A stretch of DNA of 64,000 nucleotides, from assembly GCA_022841475.1 (NCBI GenBank), contig JALHRJ010000017.1:25795-89794 (forward strand), written 5' to 3'. Under the pieces are notes generated by a model. That model did not search any database, was not told the DNA's origin, and worked only from the letters and a program-made list of their open reading frames with translations. The translations under genes and the position numbers were made by a program. The stretch comes from Cyclobacteriaceae bacterium (GTDB lineage Bacteria > Bacteroidota > Bacteroidia > Cytophagales > Cyclobacteriaceae). The first letter of the stretch is position 1, and the number at the start of each line of letters is the position of its first letter. Below are positions 53,321-62,180 of the stretch, piece after piece.

Positions 53321-53944
53321 TCAACTTGCTTTTAAGGTTACTGTGCGGTTAAGTCTTTTTATCATCCACTCAGCTACTAATAGATTAGGAACCCAGCATA
53401 CCCATGCTATTACACGATACGCATCAATAAAATCAATCTGCGCTATTTGCGAAAGAGGTAAATAGACACGCAGCGTAACGGCTGCAAAGGTTAATGCATA
53501 GCTTCGGATCATCCATTGTTGATGCTTAACAATTTCTTTATTACGAATGGAGTAATAAGCCATTGATGTTGTTACTAACCACGATACCGCCAGCCCACCA
53601 AATCCTAAACCGGCAACCCAACCACCCGTAGCATAAAAGGCCAGATATAAACCTGCGCTGCCACTGAGCAAACAAACAATCACATAAATTTTACCTAGCG
53701 CACGATGTATGGCTAGATTACGATTGCGAAAGCGCTCGTTAAACTGCGACCACCCCGAAAGTAGAGCAACACCGCCTAAAAATATATGTTGATAAAATGC
53801 AATGTTCCATAGTTGATTTTGCAGAAGTTCATCCGGTTTGGAACTTAGTAAACCAAAGCGCGCATTTATGAGTAAGTAAATAATTGGATACAGTCCAACC
53901 CCAATTGCCAGGAAAGCAAAAATTATCCAACGAAAAGTTTTCAT
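53321..53944 (-). CDS. DUF2306 membrane protein
   Basis: This 207-aa protein has about six helices. The conserved element HRALGKIYVIVCLLSG and KHQQWMIRSYALTFAAV mark the DUF2306 family, where His residues may bind haem or act in electron transfer. Function is not established. It overlaps the preceding gene by 4 bases and is convergent with the small membrane protein. Confidence 0.85.
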   Translation of the reverse strand: MKTFRWIIFAFLAIGVGLYPIIYLLINARFGLLSSKPDELLQNQLWNIAFYQHIFLGGVALLSGWSQFNERFRNRNLAIHRALGKIYVIVCLLSGSAGLYLAFYATGGWVAGLGFGGLAVSWLVTTSMAYYSIRNKEIVKHQQWMIRSYALTFAAVTLRVYLPLSQIAQIDFIDAYRVIAWVCWVPNLLVAEWMIKRLNRTVTLKAS

Positions 53945-55170
53945 GTTTTCTGTTTCTTCTTTTTAGCTGAAGGAAAAAGTACGTTGTTTAAAATTAGCCG
54001 ATAACCCGGTGAATGCGGATGCATGGAAAGATCGGTATTCATTCTTCGCCAACCGGGCATTCCCTCAGGATCGTGGCCGCTGTAATACGTCCAATGGCCC
54101 CGACCAATTTCTCCGTACACATACCGAACATTACTAGCTTTTCGGTTTTCTCCTAATACAAGCGCGTCCGGTTTGATCAACGCAGCATTGAATGAGGTTG
54201 TTTGACCACTGAATTCTTTAATTGCATATTGATGATTTTGTGTGAGCAGGGATGGAACAATATCCCACTTGGCGGAGAATTGAAATAGTTGAAAGAAGTC
54301 ACTGCTTGGTTGGAAAAAATCGGGCCGCCCGGTGTTGATATCAGAAAATCTCCGACTGGTTGGCGGCTCCAGAATAAAATTTTCAAAGGCGAGTGATTTA
54401 CTAAAATCCAGACCACCGGCATCATCGCCCTGGAAATCCTGAAAGGAAATACCAGATCCTTCGGCCGCCAATGCAATATCAAATGTTTCGGCTCCTGAGC
54501 ACATCGCAAAGAGGTATCCGCCACCCGCACAAAAGCCTTTTATTTTTTTTGCCACCACAAGTTTCATTTCAGTAACGGATGCAAATCCTAATCGGGAAGC
54601 CGTTGCCTCCTGAATTTTTGCTTGAATGATTGCAGACTCTCTGCGCATGAACCGTCCATGTTGGCCGGTAAAATCTTCATGGTGCAAGTGTAACCAATCA
54701 TACTTCACCAATTCATCCTTCAAAACTTCTTCATCATAGAGAATTGTATAAGGTATTTCAGCATAATCAAGTGCCAGAATAACTGCATCTGAATCGTCAG
54801 TTATCAGTTCATTCTTCGGAGAGTACACAGCAATTTTTGGCGCAGTCTCCAACCTCACTACATTCATGTTTACAGCCGGGCTCGAAATTTCCTGCAAAAT
54901 GTCATTCGTTTTGGCGGATGAAATAAGTTCAAAGGAAATGCCTCTAACGGAACACTCACTTTGCATACCAGGCGAATAGGCAACCAGAAAACTGCCGCCC
55001 CTAAAGTTCAACAACCAGTCAAGTGCAATATTTTGTTGCAACGCGAAATAGGCAAGCCCATATGCCTTGAGGTGATTGCGTTGGGATTCATCCATGGGAA
55101 TGAGAATGGAGTTAGCACGCGAAGTGTTAACTAAAATGACGAAGAATATCAGAATGCAGAACTTCTTCAC
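53941..55170 (-). CDS. Exported GATase1-like protein, commonly labelled asparagine synthetase B in Bacteroidota
   Basis: The signal peptide (MKKFCILIFFVILVNTSRAN) precedes SILIPMDESQRNHLKAYGLAYFALQ. This 409-aa family is often called asparagine synthetase B in genome annotations, but no AsnB glutaminase/PPase domain is visible. KIAVYSPKN near residue 110 and FCAGGGYLFAMCSGAETFDIA near 215 look like a class-I glutamine-amidotransferase fold with a Cys nucleophile elbow. The name is therefore doubtful. The signal peptide indicates a periplasmic role. It is translationally coupled to the DUF2306 gene. Confidence 0.7.
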   Translation of the reverse strand: MKKFCILIFFVILVNTSRANSILIPMDESQRNHLKAYGLAYFALQQNIALDWLLNFRGGSFLVAYSPGMQSECSVRGISFELISSAKTNDILQEISSPAVNMNVVRLETAPKIAVYSPKNELITDDSDAVILALDYAEIPYTILYDEEVLKDELVKYDWLHLHHEDFTGQHGRFMRRESAIIQAKIQEATASRLGFASVTEMKLVVAKKIKGFCAGGGYLFAMCSGAETFDIALAAEGSGISFQDFQGDDAGGLDFSKSLAFENFILEPPTSRRFSDINTGRPDFFQPSSDFFQLFQFSAKWDIVPSLLTQNHQYAIKEFSGQTTSFNAALIKPDALVLGENRKASNVRYVYGEIGRGHWTYYSGHDPEGMPGWRRMNTDLSMHPHSPGYRLILNNVLFPSAKKKKQKT

Positions 55171-55282
55171 ATCTCGGATGATTATGTATAGACAATCTCC
55201 ACTAATTTTAGCAGATAAGCAAAGGTATTTGTATCAATGGAATTGAAAGAACTAATATCTTTAACTACGCTATTTTAAAATT

Positions 55283-55693
55283 ATGAACCTCGCAGCTCCA
55301 CATATTGAAGAAATCACTCCAGAATTAGAGTTCACCACCTCCCGCAGTAGCGGACCAGGCGGACAAAATGTAAACAAAGTCAATACAAAAGTTACGTTGA
55401 AATGGGATGTTGCGCACGCGGCCATCGCTGATGCGCAACGGGAATTGATTGTTAAGAAACTTCACACCCGGCTAACCAAAGAAGGAATCCTCATTCTCAC
55501 CTCGCAAGACAAGCGGTCGCAATTACAAAACAAAGAAGCGGTGATTCTTAAACTGGAGCAGTTGTTGACCAAGGCTTTTGCTCCCAAAAAAGTTAGGAAA
55601 GCAACGAAACCTGGCAAAGCGGCAAAGCAATCGCGACTACAAGCAAAGAAGCAGCATGCCGAAAAAAAGAAATGGAGGCAACGACCTGATTAG
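55283..55693 (+). CDS. arfB: Peptidyl-tRNA hydrolase ArfB (alternative ribosome rescue)
   Basis: This is a short release-factor-like protein of 136 aa. The GGQ motif is Gly26-Gly27-Gln28 in SSGPGGQNVNKVNTKV. The basic tail (KKVRKATKPGKAAKQSRLQAKKQ) inserts in the empty mRNA channel of a stalled ribosome. It rescues non-stop complexes when tmRNA is not enough. It is upstream of, and on the same strand as, an IF2-N-like gene. Confidence 0.95.
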   Translation: MNLAAPHIEEITPELEFTTSRSSGPGGQNVNKVNTKVTLKWDVAHAAIADAQRELIVKKLHTRLTKEGILILTSQDKRSQLQNKEAVILKLEQLLTKAFAPKKVRKATKPGKAAKQSRLQAKKQHAEKKKWRQRPD

Positions 55694-55756
55694 CATTAGT
55701 TTTTTTGAGTATTTATAAGCCAGTATATTTGCGACTTCATTCAGAAACCTAAACAC

Positions 55757-56503
55757 ATGCGGCTTGGACAGTTAGCCAGAAAATTGGCTTTAAGACCTTC
55801 ACAGATTGTTGATTTTTTATCCACCCAACAGATTTATTTAGAGGAAGGATCAAATGCGCGAATAGATGATGATCGCGTTATAGATATCGTTAATCACTTT
55901 GCGCCAACGCGCCTGCAGGAAATAGTTACCAACTTGAAAACGGAAGCCGAAGAGGTAGCAATTCCTGTGGTTGAAGTTGTGGAAGAAGTAATCAAGGAGA
56001 AAGCAGCGGAAGTTCCAATAACGCCAATACTTTCTAATACCGACACCCAAGTAGAAAAACCAGAAGTAATAAAGGCCCCAAAAGTTGAACTTTCGGGACT
56101 TAAAGTTTTAGGCAAAATAGAATTGCCCGAACCCAAAAAGAAAGAGATTCAACAGCCAACTGAAGAGGAGTTAACTTCAGCTCCTGAAGAAAGGCGAAAG
56201 CCCCGCCCGGTAAAGCGAGAGTTATCTAAGCCTGCCAGAGAGTCTGCAACCCAGCAGGCGTGGCGCAATCCCATAGCCCAGCAGCGAGAACGTGAGGCCC
56301 GCGAAGCCGAAGAAAGAAAAAAAGAAGCAGCCGAGCGTGAGAAGGAAAGACGCAGGGAGAACTACTTGAAGAAAGTGAAGCTTGGGCAACCAACCAAGGC
56401 TATGAAGTTGATGGATGAGCCCACCGAGCAACTGTCAGCACGCCAATTGGAAGTAACCCCAAAAAGCTGGTGGGGAAGGTTTAAAAAATGGTTGAACAAC
56501 TGA
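55757..56503 (+). CDS. Protein with IF2-N-like domain and charged linker
   Basis: The N-terminus (MRLGQLARKLALRPSQIVDFLSTQQIYLEEGSN) resembles the IF2 N-terminal helical domain found at the start of bacterial initiation factor 2. It continues as a long acidic/proline-rich, then Arg/Glu-rich coil, and ends with SWWGRFKKWLNN. Total length is 248 aa, far shorter than IF2, and there is no GTPase. The arrangement resembles a protein that binds RNA or the ribosome. It lies 64 bases after arfB, and the small zinc-ribbon gene follows. Function is unknown. Confidence 0.7.
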   Translation: MRLGQLARKLALRPSQIVDFLSTQQIYLEEGSNARIDDDRVIDIVNHFAPTRLQEIVTNLKTEAEEVAIPVVEVVEEVIKEKAAEVPITPILSNTDTQVEKPEVIKAPKVELSGLKVLGKIELPEPKKKEIQQPTEEELTSAPEERRKPRPVKRELSKPARESATQQAWRNPIAQQREREAREAEERKKEAAEREKERRRENYLKKVKLGQPTKAMKLMDEPTEQLSARQLEVTPKSWWGRFKKWLNN

Positions 56504-56508
56504 CGTAA

Positions 56509-56664
56509 TTGAAAACCAAGGAATGCCCGTCCTGTGCGATGGAAGTGGACACCAGCAGCAAGCTGTGCCCTATCTGTGGCTACGAATTCGCAGAATTTAC
56601 TCCAGTTATAAAATGGGTGGCGCTATTACTGATTCTTGCCTTCCTTCTGCTGCTCATTTTCTAG
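56509..56664 (+). CDS. Small zinc-ribbon membrane protein
   Basis: A 51-aa frame starts at TTG 56509, five bases after the preceding stop. It encodes two CxxC pairs (CPSC and CPIC, 10 residues between them) as a zinc ribbon, followed by a hydrophobic helix (WVALLLILAFLLLLIF) and a stop. An in-frame TAA lies directly before the TTG, and the next ATG would lose the first CxxC, so TTG is the likely start. It is probably in one operon with the IF2-N-like gene. Confidence 0.65.
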   Translation: MKTKECPSCAMEVDTSSKLCPICGYEFAEFTPVIKWVALLLILAFLLLLIF

Positions 56665-56772
56665 GGCACTAAAAGTCTGCTAATTCTCAATCTGCGACCT
56701 GACCAATGTCATGGATTTCCAGGTAAAAGAAGTCTAATCTTATACTAAGGAATCAGACAAAAATCAGCTCTT

Positions 56773-57465
56773 ATGGCACTGGAAATAAAAAAGACCGAAC
56801 AGGCTGATCTGGATAAAAAGGAAGTATTTTTTTTCAGTATCAGTTTATTCATAACCCTCATCATAGTTTTGTGGGCTTTTGAATGGAAGCAATATGAAAG
56901 ACCAATTGTAGAATTGGTATCGCGCAGTACAAACACATTTGAAGAAACCATGGATGTGCCGGCAACTGAAATTCCGCCACCACCGGAGATTATTGTTCAG
57001 CAACCTCAACTCGTGGAGGTTCCAAACGAACAAGAAATAGAACAAGAAATTAAGTTTGTCTTTGATGTTGAGGTAACGGAAGACACAAAAATCCAGGCTG
57101 TAGAAGTAATTGAAGTGCCGAAAGTGGAGTTAGAAGAAACGGAACATGTCTTTACCATTGTTGAAGTTACGGCTGTACCCAAAGATGGACTTGGTGCCTT
57201 TTATAAATATGTAAGTGAACAAATAAAATATCCGGCTCAAGCCCGAAGAATGCGTGTAGAGGGCAAAGTATTTGTGGAATTTATTGTTGGGAAAGATGGT
57301 AGGATTTCAGAGGTAGTTGCCGTGAAGGGAATTGGAGCCGGTTGCGATGAAGAAGCTGTTCGTATCATTCAAAGTTCTCCACCCTGGAACCCAGGTAAAC
57401 AGCGCGGCAGGCCGGTAAGACAACGCATGGTGCTACCTATTATTTTTAAATTAGCGGAACGTTAA
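56773..57465 (+). CDS. Energy transducer TonB
   Basis: An N-terminal helix (about 20-42; FFFSISLFITLIIVLWAF) is followed by an acidic/proline linker (about 65-135). The C-terminal TonB domain (about 145-230) has IKYPAQARRMRVEGKVFVEFIV and VRIIQSSPPWNPGKQRGRPVRQRMVLPIIFKL. It couples the proton motive force through ExbB/ExbD to TonB-dependent receptors such as the one at the window end. exbBD are not seen here. Confidence 0.93.
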   Translation: MALEIKKTEQADLDKKEVFFFSISLFITLIIVLWAFEWKQYERPIVELVSRSTNTFEETMDVPATEIPPPPEIIVQQPQLVEVPNEQEIEQEIKFVFDVEVTEDTKIQAVEVIEVPKVELEETEHVFTIVEVTAVPKDGLGAFYKYVSEQIKYPAQARRMRVEGKVFVEFIVGKDGRISEVVAVKGIGAGCDEEAVRIIQSSPPWNPGKQRGRPVRQRMVLPIIFKLAER

Positions 57466-57485
57466 CCTTATTTTTTTAAAAATAT

Positions 57486-57734
57486 TCAAGCGAATTTTTT
57501 AGCGTGCTTCGCAGCAGTGAGTATTAAGTTCCGGTAGAAATTATGCTTGATCCTTTCTTTCAAATTACAGTTAACCAACTGTTGAGTCGTAAGCAGATGT
57601 GCGACTAAGCGTTTCTTACTTTCCGCGATCAGATTTGCAATGGAATCGGTTACGGCAAAACTAGGTAATGAAACATGGGCAAGCCGAATCAATCTTGATT
57701 CTAAAAAAATTGATTTTGTAAGTGAAATCTGCAC
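57486..57734 (-). CDS. Possible small protein of unknown function
   Basis: This 82-aa frame with a GTG start is in the gap between tonB and the next gene. The sequence has helical character (LIAESKKRLVAHLLTTQQLVNCNLKERI) and no hallmark of a known family. It might be real or a chance frame in a 341-base gap (57466-57806). No promoter box was seen on its strand. Confidence 0.3.
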   Translation of the reverse strand: MQISLTKSIFLESRLIRLAHVSLPSFAVTDSIANLIAESKKRLVAHLLTTQQLVNCNLKERIKHNFYRNLILTAAKHAKKFA

Positions 57735-57806
57735 AAATGGTACATGGTTGCTTTTTTACTGTTGCTTTTTACTAAAGTAACCATTCAAAATTTTAATATT
57801 TACGGT

Positions 57807-58223
57807 ATGGAAAAGTTGGTATTTATCATTGATGACGATCCCGTCTATCTGAATTTCATGAAAGGCCATTTTAAACAAATGGATGAATTCAAGACGCAGG
57901 TATTTCAAAATGGCCGCGATGCAATCAAAGAACTTGATTCTGTAAAACCCTATCTGATAATACTGGACCATCAGTTTTTAAATGACCCAGCCAAGACAGG
58001 CCTTGAATACCTTAAGAAGATCAGGAAAAAAGATTCTGCGATTCCCGTAATTTATATTACTGCCAGCAAGGATGAATCACTTCTTGCCAAGACTAAAAAA
58101 TTAAAGGTAACGGATCATATTCTTAAGGATGATGTATTTCTGGTGCATCTGCGCACAGCTTTAGATAATTTAAAAGTGAAATCTGAAAAAGGGGGCTTTT
58201 TTAAAAAGCTCTTTAAGAAATAG
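57807..58223 (+). CDS. Single-domain response regulator
   Basis: ATG 57807 (MEKLVFIIDDDPVYLNF) is chosen over a longer frame start. The receiver has Asp9-Asp10-Asp11, phospho-acceptor Asp54 (LIILDHQFLND) and the Lys in HILKDDVF. After the domain only a short basic tail remains (FFKKLFKK), so there is no DNA-binding part. It probably interacts with a kinase or an effector protein at the membrane. Confidence 0.9.
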   Translation: MEKLVFIIDDDPVYLNFMKGHFKQMDEFKTQVFQNGRDAIKELDSVKPYLIILDHQFLNDPAKTGLEYLKKIRKKDSAIPVIYITASKDESLLAKTKKLKVTDHILKDDVFLVHLRTALDNLKVKSEKGGFFKKLFKK

Positions 58224-58247
58224 GTCCCGGGCCGCATTCACATTATT

Positions 58248-59228
58248 ATGAAAGCCATTCAATGCCATCACTATGGCTTACCCGAAACGTTGGTGTTGGA
58301 AGAAACGAAGGTTCCATCTATTGAAACGAATGAAGTCTTAATTCAGGTAAAAGCCTGTGGCGTAAATTTTCCGGATGTTCTTATCATTCAAAATAAATAT
58401 CAATTTAAACCGACCTTACCCTTTTCTCCCGGTGGAGAAGTCTCTGGTGTGATTGCCCAAGCTGGAGAAAATGTTAAACATCTAAAAAAAGGTGACAATG
58501 TTGTGGCTTTATGTGGCTGGGGCGGCTTTGCAGAATACGTGGCTGTAAAATCAACGCGTGTTTTTAAGATGCCCGAGGGAATGGACTTCACGCACGCTGC
58601 ATGTACATTATACACCTATGGCACTTCGTATCATGCGCTAAAAGACCGTGCTACCCTTAACCCCGGAGAAACTTTATTGGTGCTGGGTGCTGCCGGTGGT
58701 GTGGGGTTAGCGGCTGTTGAGTTGGGGAAAGTTATGGGAGCCACCGTGATTGCTGCGGCATCGGCTGACGATAAACTGATTGTATGCAAAGAGAAAGGAG
58801 CGGACTACCTGATCAATTATTCAACAGAGGATTTGCGGGCTCGCCTAAAGGAAATTACAAATGACAAAGGTGTAGATGTTGTTTACGATCCTATTGGTGG
58901 GCCACTTGCAGAACAAGCTTTGCGCTCTGTTTCCTGGAAAGGAAGATATCTGGTAGTAGGCTTTGCATCGGGCGTAATTCCTTCGTTTCCCGCTAACCTT
59001 CCGCTATTAAAAGGGGCTTCAATCGTGGGTGTGTTCTGGGGCAGTTTTGCGGAACGAGAGCCCAAACAAAGCGCCCAAAATTTTACAGACTTAGTTGCCT
59101 GGATTAAAGAAGGCAAAATTCAGCAGCACATTGATAAGATTTACACGTTGGAAGAAAGTCCGCAAGCCCTGCAAGATCTTATCGATCGTAAAGTAAAAGG
59201 CAAAGCTGTGGTGAATGTCACCGCTTAA
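58248..59228 (+). CDS. NADPH:quinone oxidoreductase (MDR family)
   Basis: This 326-aa zinc-independent medium-chain oxidoreductase begins MKAIQCHHYGLPETLVLEE. It carries GVNFPDVLIIQNKYQFKP, PGGEVSGVI and the nucleotide motif LVLGAAGGVGLAAVELGK. It uses NADPH to reduce quinones or related compounds in the cytosol. It starts 24 bases after the receiver gene and is probably co-transcribed. Confidence 0.93.
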   Translation: MKAIQCHHYGLPETLVLEETKVPSIETNEVLIQVKACGVNFPDVLIIQNKYQFKPTLPFSPGGEVSGVIAQAGENVKHLKKGDNVVALCGWGGFAEYVAVKSTRVFKMPEGMDFTHAACTLYTYGTSYHALKDRATLNPGETLLVLGAAGGVGLAAVELGKVMGATVIAAASADDKLIVCKEKGADYLINYSTEDLRARLKEITNDKGVDVVYDPIGGPLAEQALRSVSWKGRYLVVGFASGVIPSFPANLPLLKGASIVGVFWGSFAEREPKQSAQNFTDLVAWIKEGKIQQHIDKIYTLEESPQALQDLIDRKVKGKAVVNVTA

Positions 59229-59239
59229 ATTGAAGCATC

Positions 59240-59256
59240 ACTCTCTGGCGGAGAGT
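59240..59256. terminator. Short hairpin between convergent genes
   Basis: ACTCTC and GAGAGT flank TGGCG in the 39-base gap between the oxidoreductase and the FKBP gene. No T-run is present, so termination is uncertain. Confidence 0.35.
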
Positions 59257-59267
59257 ATCTCGAAACC

Positions 59268-60020
59268 TTAGTTGACTTTAATCAACTCTATTTCAAAAAT
59301 CAGCGTTGAATGGGGTGGGATCTGACCACCCGCTCCACGTTCGCCATAGCCGAGTTCGGAAGGAATGAAGAGGATCCATTTGTCGCCCTCACGCATAAGT
59401 TGTAAGGCTTCTGTCCAACCAGAAATAACCTGACCAACTCCGAACGTGGCCGGTTGACCACGCTCAACAGAGCTATCAAACGGGGTTCCATCAATAAGCT
59501 TACCGGTATAATGAACAGTAACATTATCTGAAGCTGATGGAGTTTTACCACTTCCGGCTGAAATCACCTTGTACTGCAATCCTGAAGAGGTTACCTTAAC
59601 TCCTTCTTTAGCTTTATTGGATTCTAAAAATGCCTGACCCTCTGCTTTCATTTTAGTTACTTTGGTTTCCATTGCCTGCTGCATATACGTTTGTACAATC
59701 ATTGAACACTCTTGTTCCTTTATAATTAGTTCTTTCTTTTCGAAAACATCCTGAATTCCAAAATAGAGTGACTCCAGGTCGAGAGAATCGCCACCCTGAC
59801 TTTTCAAATTGGTGGCCACCAATACACCGAGACCATAACTTGCCTTTTTATGTTCATCGGATAAGTTGGCTACTTTTGGTTTTTGAAGTTCCGCCAGTTG
59901 AGCTTTTAGTGTTGTCAATTCTGTATTCAGCCGGGCTGCTTCGGCAGCAAGCTCCTTTTTAGATTGTGCAAAAACGGTTGTGCCTGTTAAAATGAAAAAA
60001 CATAGAATTAAAATTCTCAT
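59268..60020 (-). CDS. FKBP-type peptidyl-prolyl isomerase, exported
   Basis: ATG 60020 gives the signal peptide MRILILCFFILTGTTVFAQ; a longer frame starts inside a terminator. A coiled N-terminal segment (ELAAEAARLNTELTTLKAQLAELQ) and an FKBP-N dimerisation part (YGLGVLVATNLKSQGGDSLDLESL) precede the FKBP domain (about 135-250). The FKBP domain has GLQYKVISAGSG, VTVHYTGKLIDGTPFDSS, PSELGYGERGAGGQIPPHSTLIFEIEL. This Mip/FkpA-like arrangement assists folding of exported proteins. Confidence 0.95.
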   Translation of the reverse strand: MRILILCFFILTGTTVFAQSKKELAAEAARLNTELTTLKAQLAELQKPKVANLSDEHKKASYGLGVLVATNLKSQGGDSLDLESLYFGIQDVFEKKELIIKEQECSMIVQTYMQQAMETKVTKMKAEGQAFLESNKAKEGVKVTSSGLQYKVISAGSGKTPSASDNVTVHYTGKLIDGTPFDSSVERGQPATFGVGQVISGWTEALQLMREGDKWILFIPSELGYGERGAGGQIPPHSTLIFEIELIKVN

Positions 60021-60054
60021 ACTCTTCAATTGAAATTTGGAGGTGCAAAGAAAC

Positions 60055-60080
60055 AAAAACCTCCGGCTTTCGCCAGAGGT
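60055..60080 (-). terminator. Rho-independent terminator after the lipoprotein gene
   Basis: Read on the minus strand, ACCTCTGGC and GCCGGAGGT form a 9-bp stem (one G-U) with a GAAA loop, followed by five T. It ends transcription of the gene at 60107 before the FKBP gene. Confidence 0.8.
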
Positions 60081-60106
60081 CTTGCTTATTCTGATTAAGA
60101 TTTATT

Positions 60107-61234
60107 TTATTTAAAAGTTACGGCTAGGTCACTGGTGTTTTTTGGATTGTATGGGCTCAGGGAATTCAACCGGGCAGTCAATACATCCCAATCAGCACCC
60201 GGTGAAACGCCTCCGGCAATAAATCCTTTCTTGTTATCAAAATAACCAGGTGCGGAGGTATTCGTTAAAAATGCAGCCAACAAGTTTTGATTAATACCAG
60301 GCCATACAGAATTGATTTCACTAGTGAAAACGTTTTTAACGGAATACTCTTTCAATAATACTTCACGGTCCGACTCATTGAGGACACTAGGGGGTAATCC
60401 AACTTCGGCAACCGCGATATCTTTTACATCATTACCCGAAGCCACGAAGGCCCAGTTGAAGCCTACATTGCCAGAGAACAGAATGGCATTAGGATGGTTG
60501 GTGTTTCCATACACATCTACCACATTTCCTTTTTTACCAGCAAACATGCGCAGTGTACTTACGGAGTAGGGGTTTTCAAGCGGGCTTTCAAGAGGCAATC
60601 CTGAAATGCTTACTTCCATTTGGGCATCATAACCCAACTCACCACCTTCTGTATAGTCAATACGGAAGACAGCATCTTTTGCGCTCGCATTATGGGTACG
60701 ATCGCAATTGTAAGGCTTAACAATAGCGATACCTTTTACAAGCGTACTTTTATTCCAGAAGATCTGCAGCGCTTTGCCACCATCAGCTTGATTTTCTGAA
60801 TCCGCATCGGTTACAGTGAGTTGATAGTCCCACGCCTTGTCTTCAAACGTAACATTGGATAACACAATAAGATTTTTTGTGCGATTGTCGTCATCACTGG
60901 TGTAGGTAAGGGATTGGATCCGGTCAATTTTGTGTTTGCGGATGCCGGTAATAAACTCTTCAACCAGTTCTGCGGCACCTTCGCCTACAGCAATAAAGGT
61001 GTTAAGGTGAAGGTAGATGTCATTACCTTGCAACGTGTCTTCTTTGATTTTTCCGGAGATCCTTCCATTTGAAATGCTGTTTTGATTGCTCAGCGAGGAA
61101 GGGATATCTACACTAAACGACTGCGGTAATAAATCTTGTTGGGGATCAATGGTTTCATTGTTTTCGCACGCGGTAAGTACGAGTGAAAAAAGAATACCTA
61201 CCGTGAACAGACGAGAGATGAATTTTGAGTTCAT
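60107..61234 (-). CDS. Lipoprotein of unknown function
   Basis: A lipoprotein signal ends LTAC (MNSKFISRLFTVGILFSLVLTAC), followed by a beta-rich domain of 375 aa with no named family recognised. Segments such as NDIYLHLNTFIAVGEGAAEL and VVDVYGNTNHPNAILFSG look like a ligand-binding or surface domain. It is on the same strand as, and probably co-expressed with, the receptor and DUF4249 genes upstream. It may be a surface partner of that uptake system. Confidence 0.75.
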   Translation of the reverse strand: MNSKFISRLFTVGILFSLVLTACENNETIDPQQDLLPQSFSVDIPSSLSNQNSISNGRISGKIKEDTLQGNDIYLHLNTFIAVGEGAAELVEEFITGIRKHKIDRIQSLTYTSDDDNRTKNLIVLSNVTFEDKAWDYQLTVTDADSENQADGGKALQIFWNKSTLVKGIAIVKPYNCDRTHNASAKDAVFRIDYTEGGELGYDAQMEVSISGLPLESPLENPYSVSTLRMFAGKKGNVVDVYGNTNHPNAILFSGNVGFNWAFVASGNDVKDIAVAEVGLPPSVLNESDREVLLKEYSVKNVFTSEINSVWPGINQNLLAAFLTNTSAPGYFDNKKGFIAGGVSPGADWDVLTARLNSLSPYNPKNTSDLAVTFK

Positions 61235-61334
61235 AATTTTTTGTGTTTTAGTTTATTTCAGTTTTTGTTTCGGGGCGGTCTAGAACTTCCCCTTCAACTA
61301 CTAAAACACACCTGGTGGGCCACACCCTTATGAA

Positions 61335-61379
61335 CCCTGATAAAAAATTTTAAAATCGGTAAATTGAGGTTTATCAGGG
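61335..61379. repeat. Hairpin at the 3' end of the DUF4249 gene
   Basis: CCCTGATAAA (61335-61344) pairs perfectly with TTTATCAGGG (61370-61379) across 25 bases. The second arm includes the DUF4249 stop region. No T-run follows on the minus strand, so its role is unclear. Confidence 0.4.
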
Positions 61380-62180
61380 CTTTTCTACAATAAGAGTTGT
61401 ATCGCTGACTACCGTAGTGACGGCAAAAAAGCCAATGGCTCCAGCACTTAAATTAGTTGTGGCATTAACCCGATCCACATCAAAAACACCTCCGCGCCAT
61501 TCAGTTTCCGAAAGCACCGATCGGAGAAAGGAACGATAGGCAGCGCTTGTTGAATATTTTTTTCGGATGATGGTAGTGCCTGCGGGAAATAAAAATTCCG
61601 TTTTACCAGGCTTAGCGGTCTCATTCACATCGATTGATTTCAAATCATAAAAAACGATCCGGCCTTCACAACTGCTTTCCGGTAAGCACACAGGTGTATT
61701 TTTCCACGAGATGGAGTGGTCAATGTAATTGGCGCTTTCACCGGTTTCATTGAGTACCAATGTATATTGATCATTGACTCTTCTGTACTCCATTGGAGTA
61801 AGCGGCTCAACGGGTACTGAGCTATCCAGCGCAACGTATTCCTTGCCCTGGTAGAGAATATACAAGGTATATACTTCGCCAAAGACGGCACGAAACATGG
61901 GCGTGTAATATTCTCCAGATCCTGCAGGTTGTTCACTGAGCGTATAAATCTTAGAGTTTCCCTCAGCAACAAGTATCACAGCACCGCTGGCCGGAGTTGC
62001 TTTTCCATTTATTGATTGATAAGGTAGCGTAAGTTTTACTTTATGGTTGATATTCTCATTGGTCAACACTCCTTCAACCGCAAGCAGTTCGGTGTCTTTT
62101 GATTGAAGGGGAACATCAATCCGTTCTTCGCAGGCGAAAAAAAGAGAAATGACAATAATGAAAATAGCACGTGTCTTCAT
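61374..62180 (-). CDS. DUF4249 lipoprotein
   Basis: The preferred start is ATG 62180 (MKTRAIFIIVISLFFAC), which overlaps the receptor stop as ATGA; ATG 62186 is an alternative. The DUF4249 domain is marked by LLAVEGVLTNENINHKVKLTLPY and YYTPMFRAVFGEVYTLYI. The family is a typical partner encoded after TonB-dependent receptors in Bacteroidota. The protein would be a lipoprotein helping to bind or pass the ligand. Confidence 0.9.
   Translation of the reverse strand: MKTRAIFIIVISLFFACEERIDVPLQSKDTELLAVEGVLTNENINHKVKLTLPYQSINGKATPASGAVILVAEGNSKIYTLSEQPAGSGEYYTPMFRAVFGEVYTLYILYQGKEYVALDSSVPVEPLTPMEYRRVNDQYTLVLNETGESANYIDHSISWKNTPVCLPESSCEGRIVFYDLKSIDVNETAKPGKTEFLFPAGTTIIRKKYSTSAAYRSFLRSVLSETEWRGGVFDVDRVNATTNLSAGAIGFFAVTTVVSDTTLIVEKP

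Noticed and set aside
60021..60056. Upstream start for the FKBP gene
   Set aside because: It begins within the terminator stem of the preceding transcript; ATG 60020 opens the signal peptide directly.
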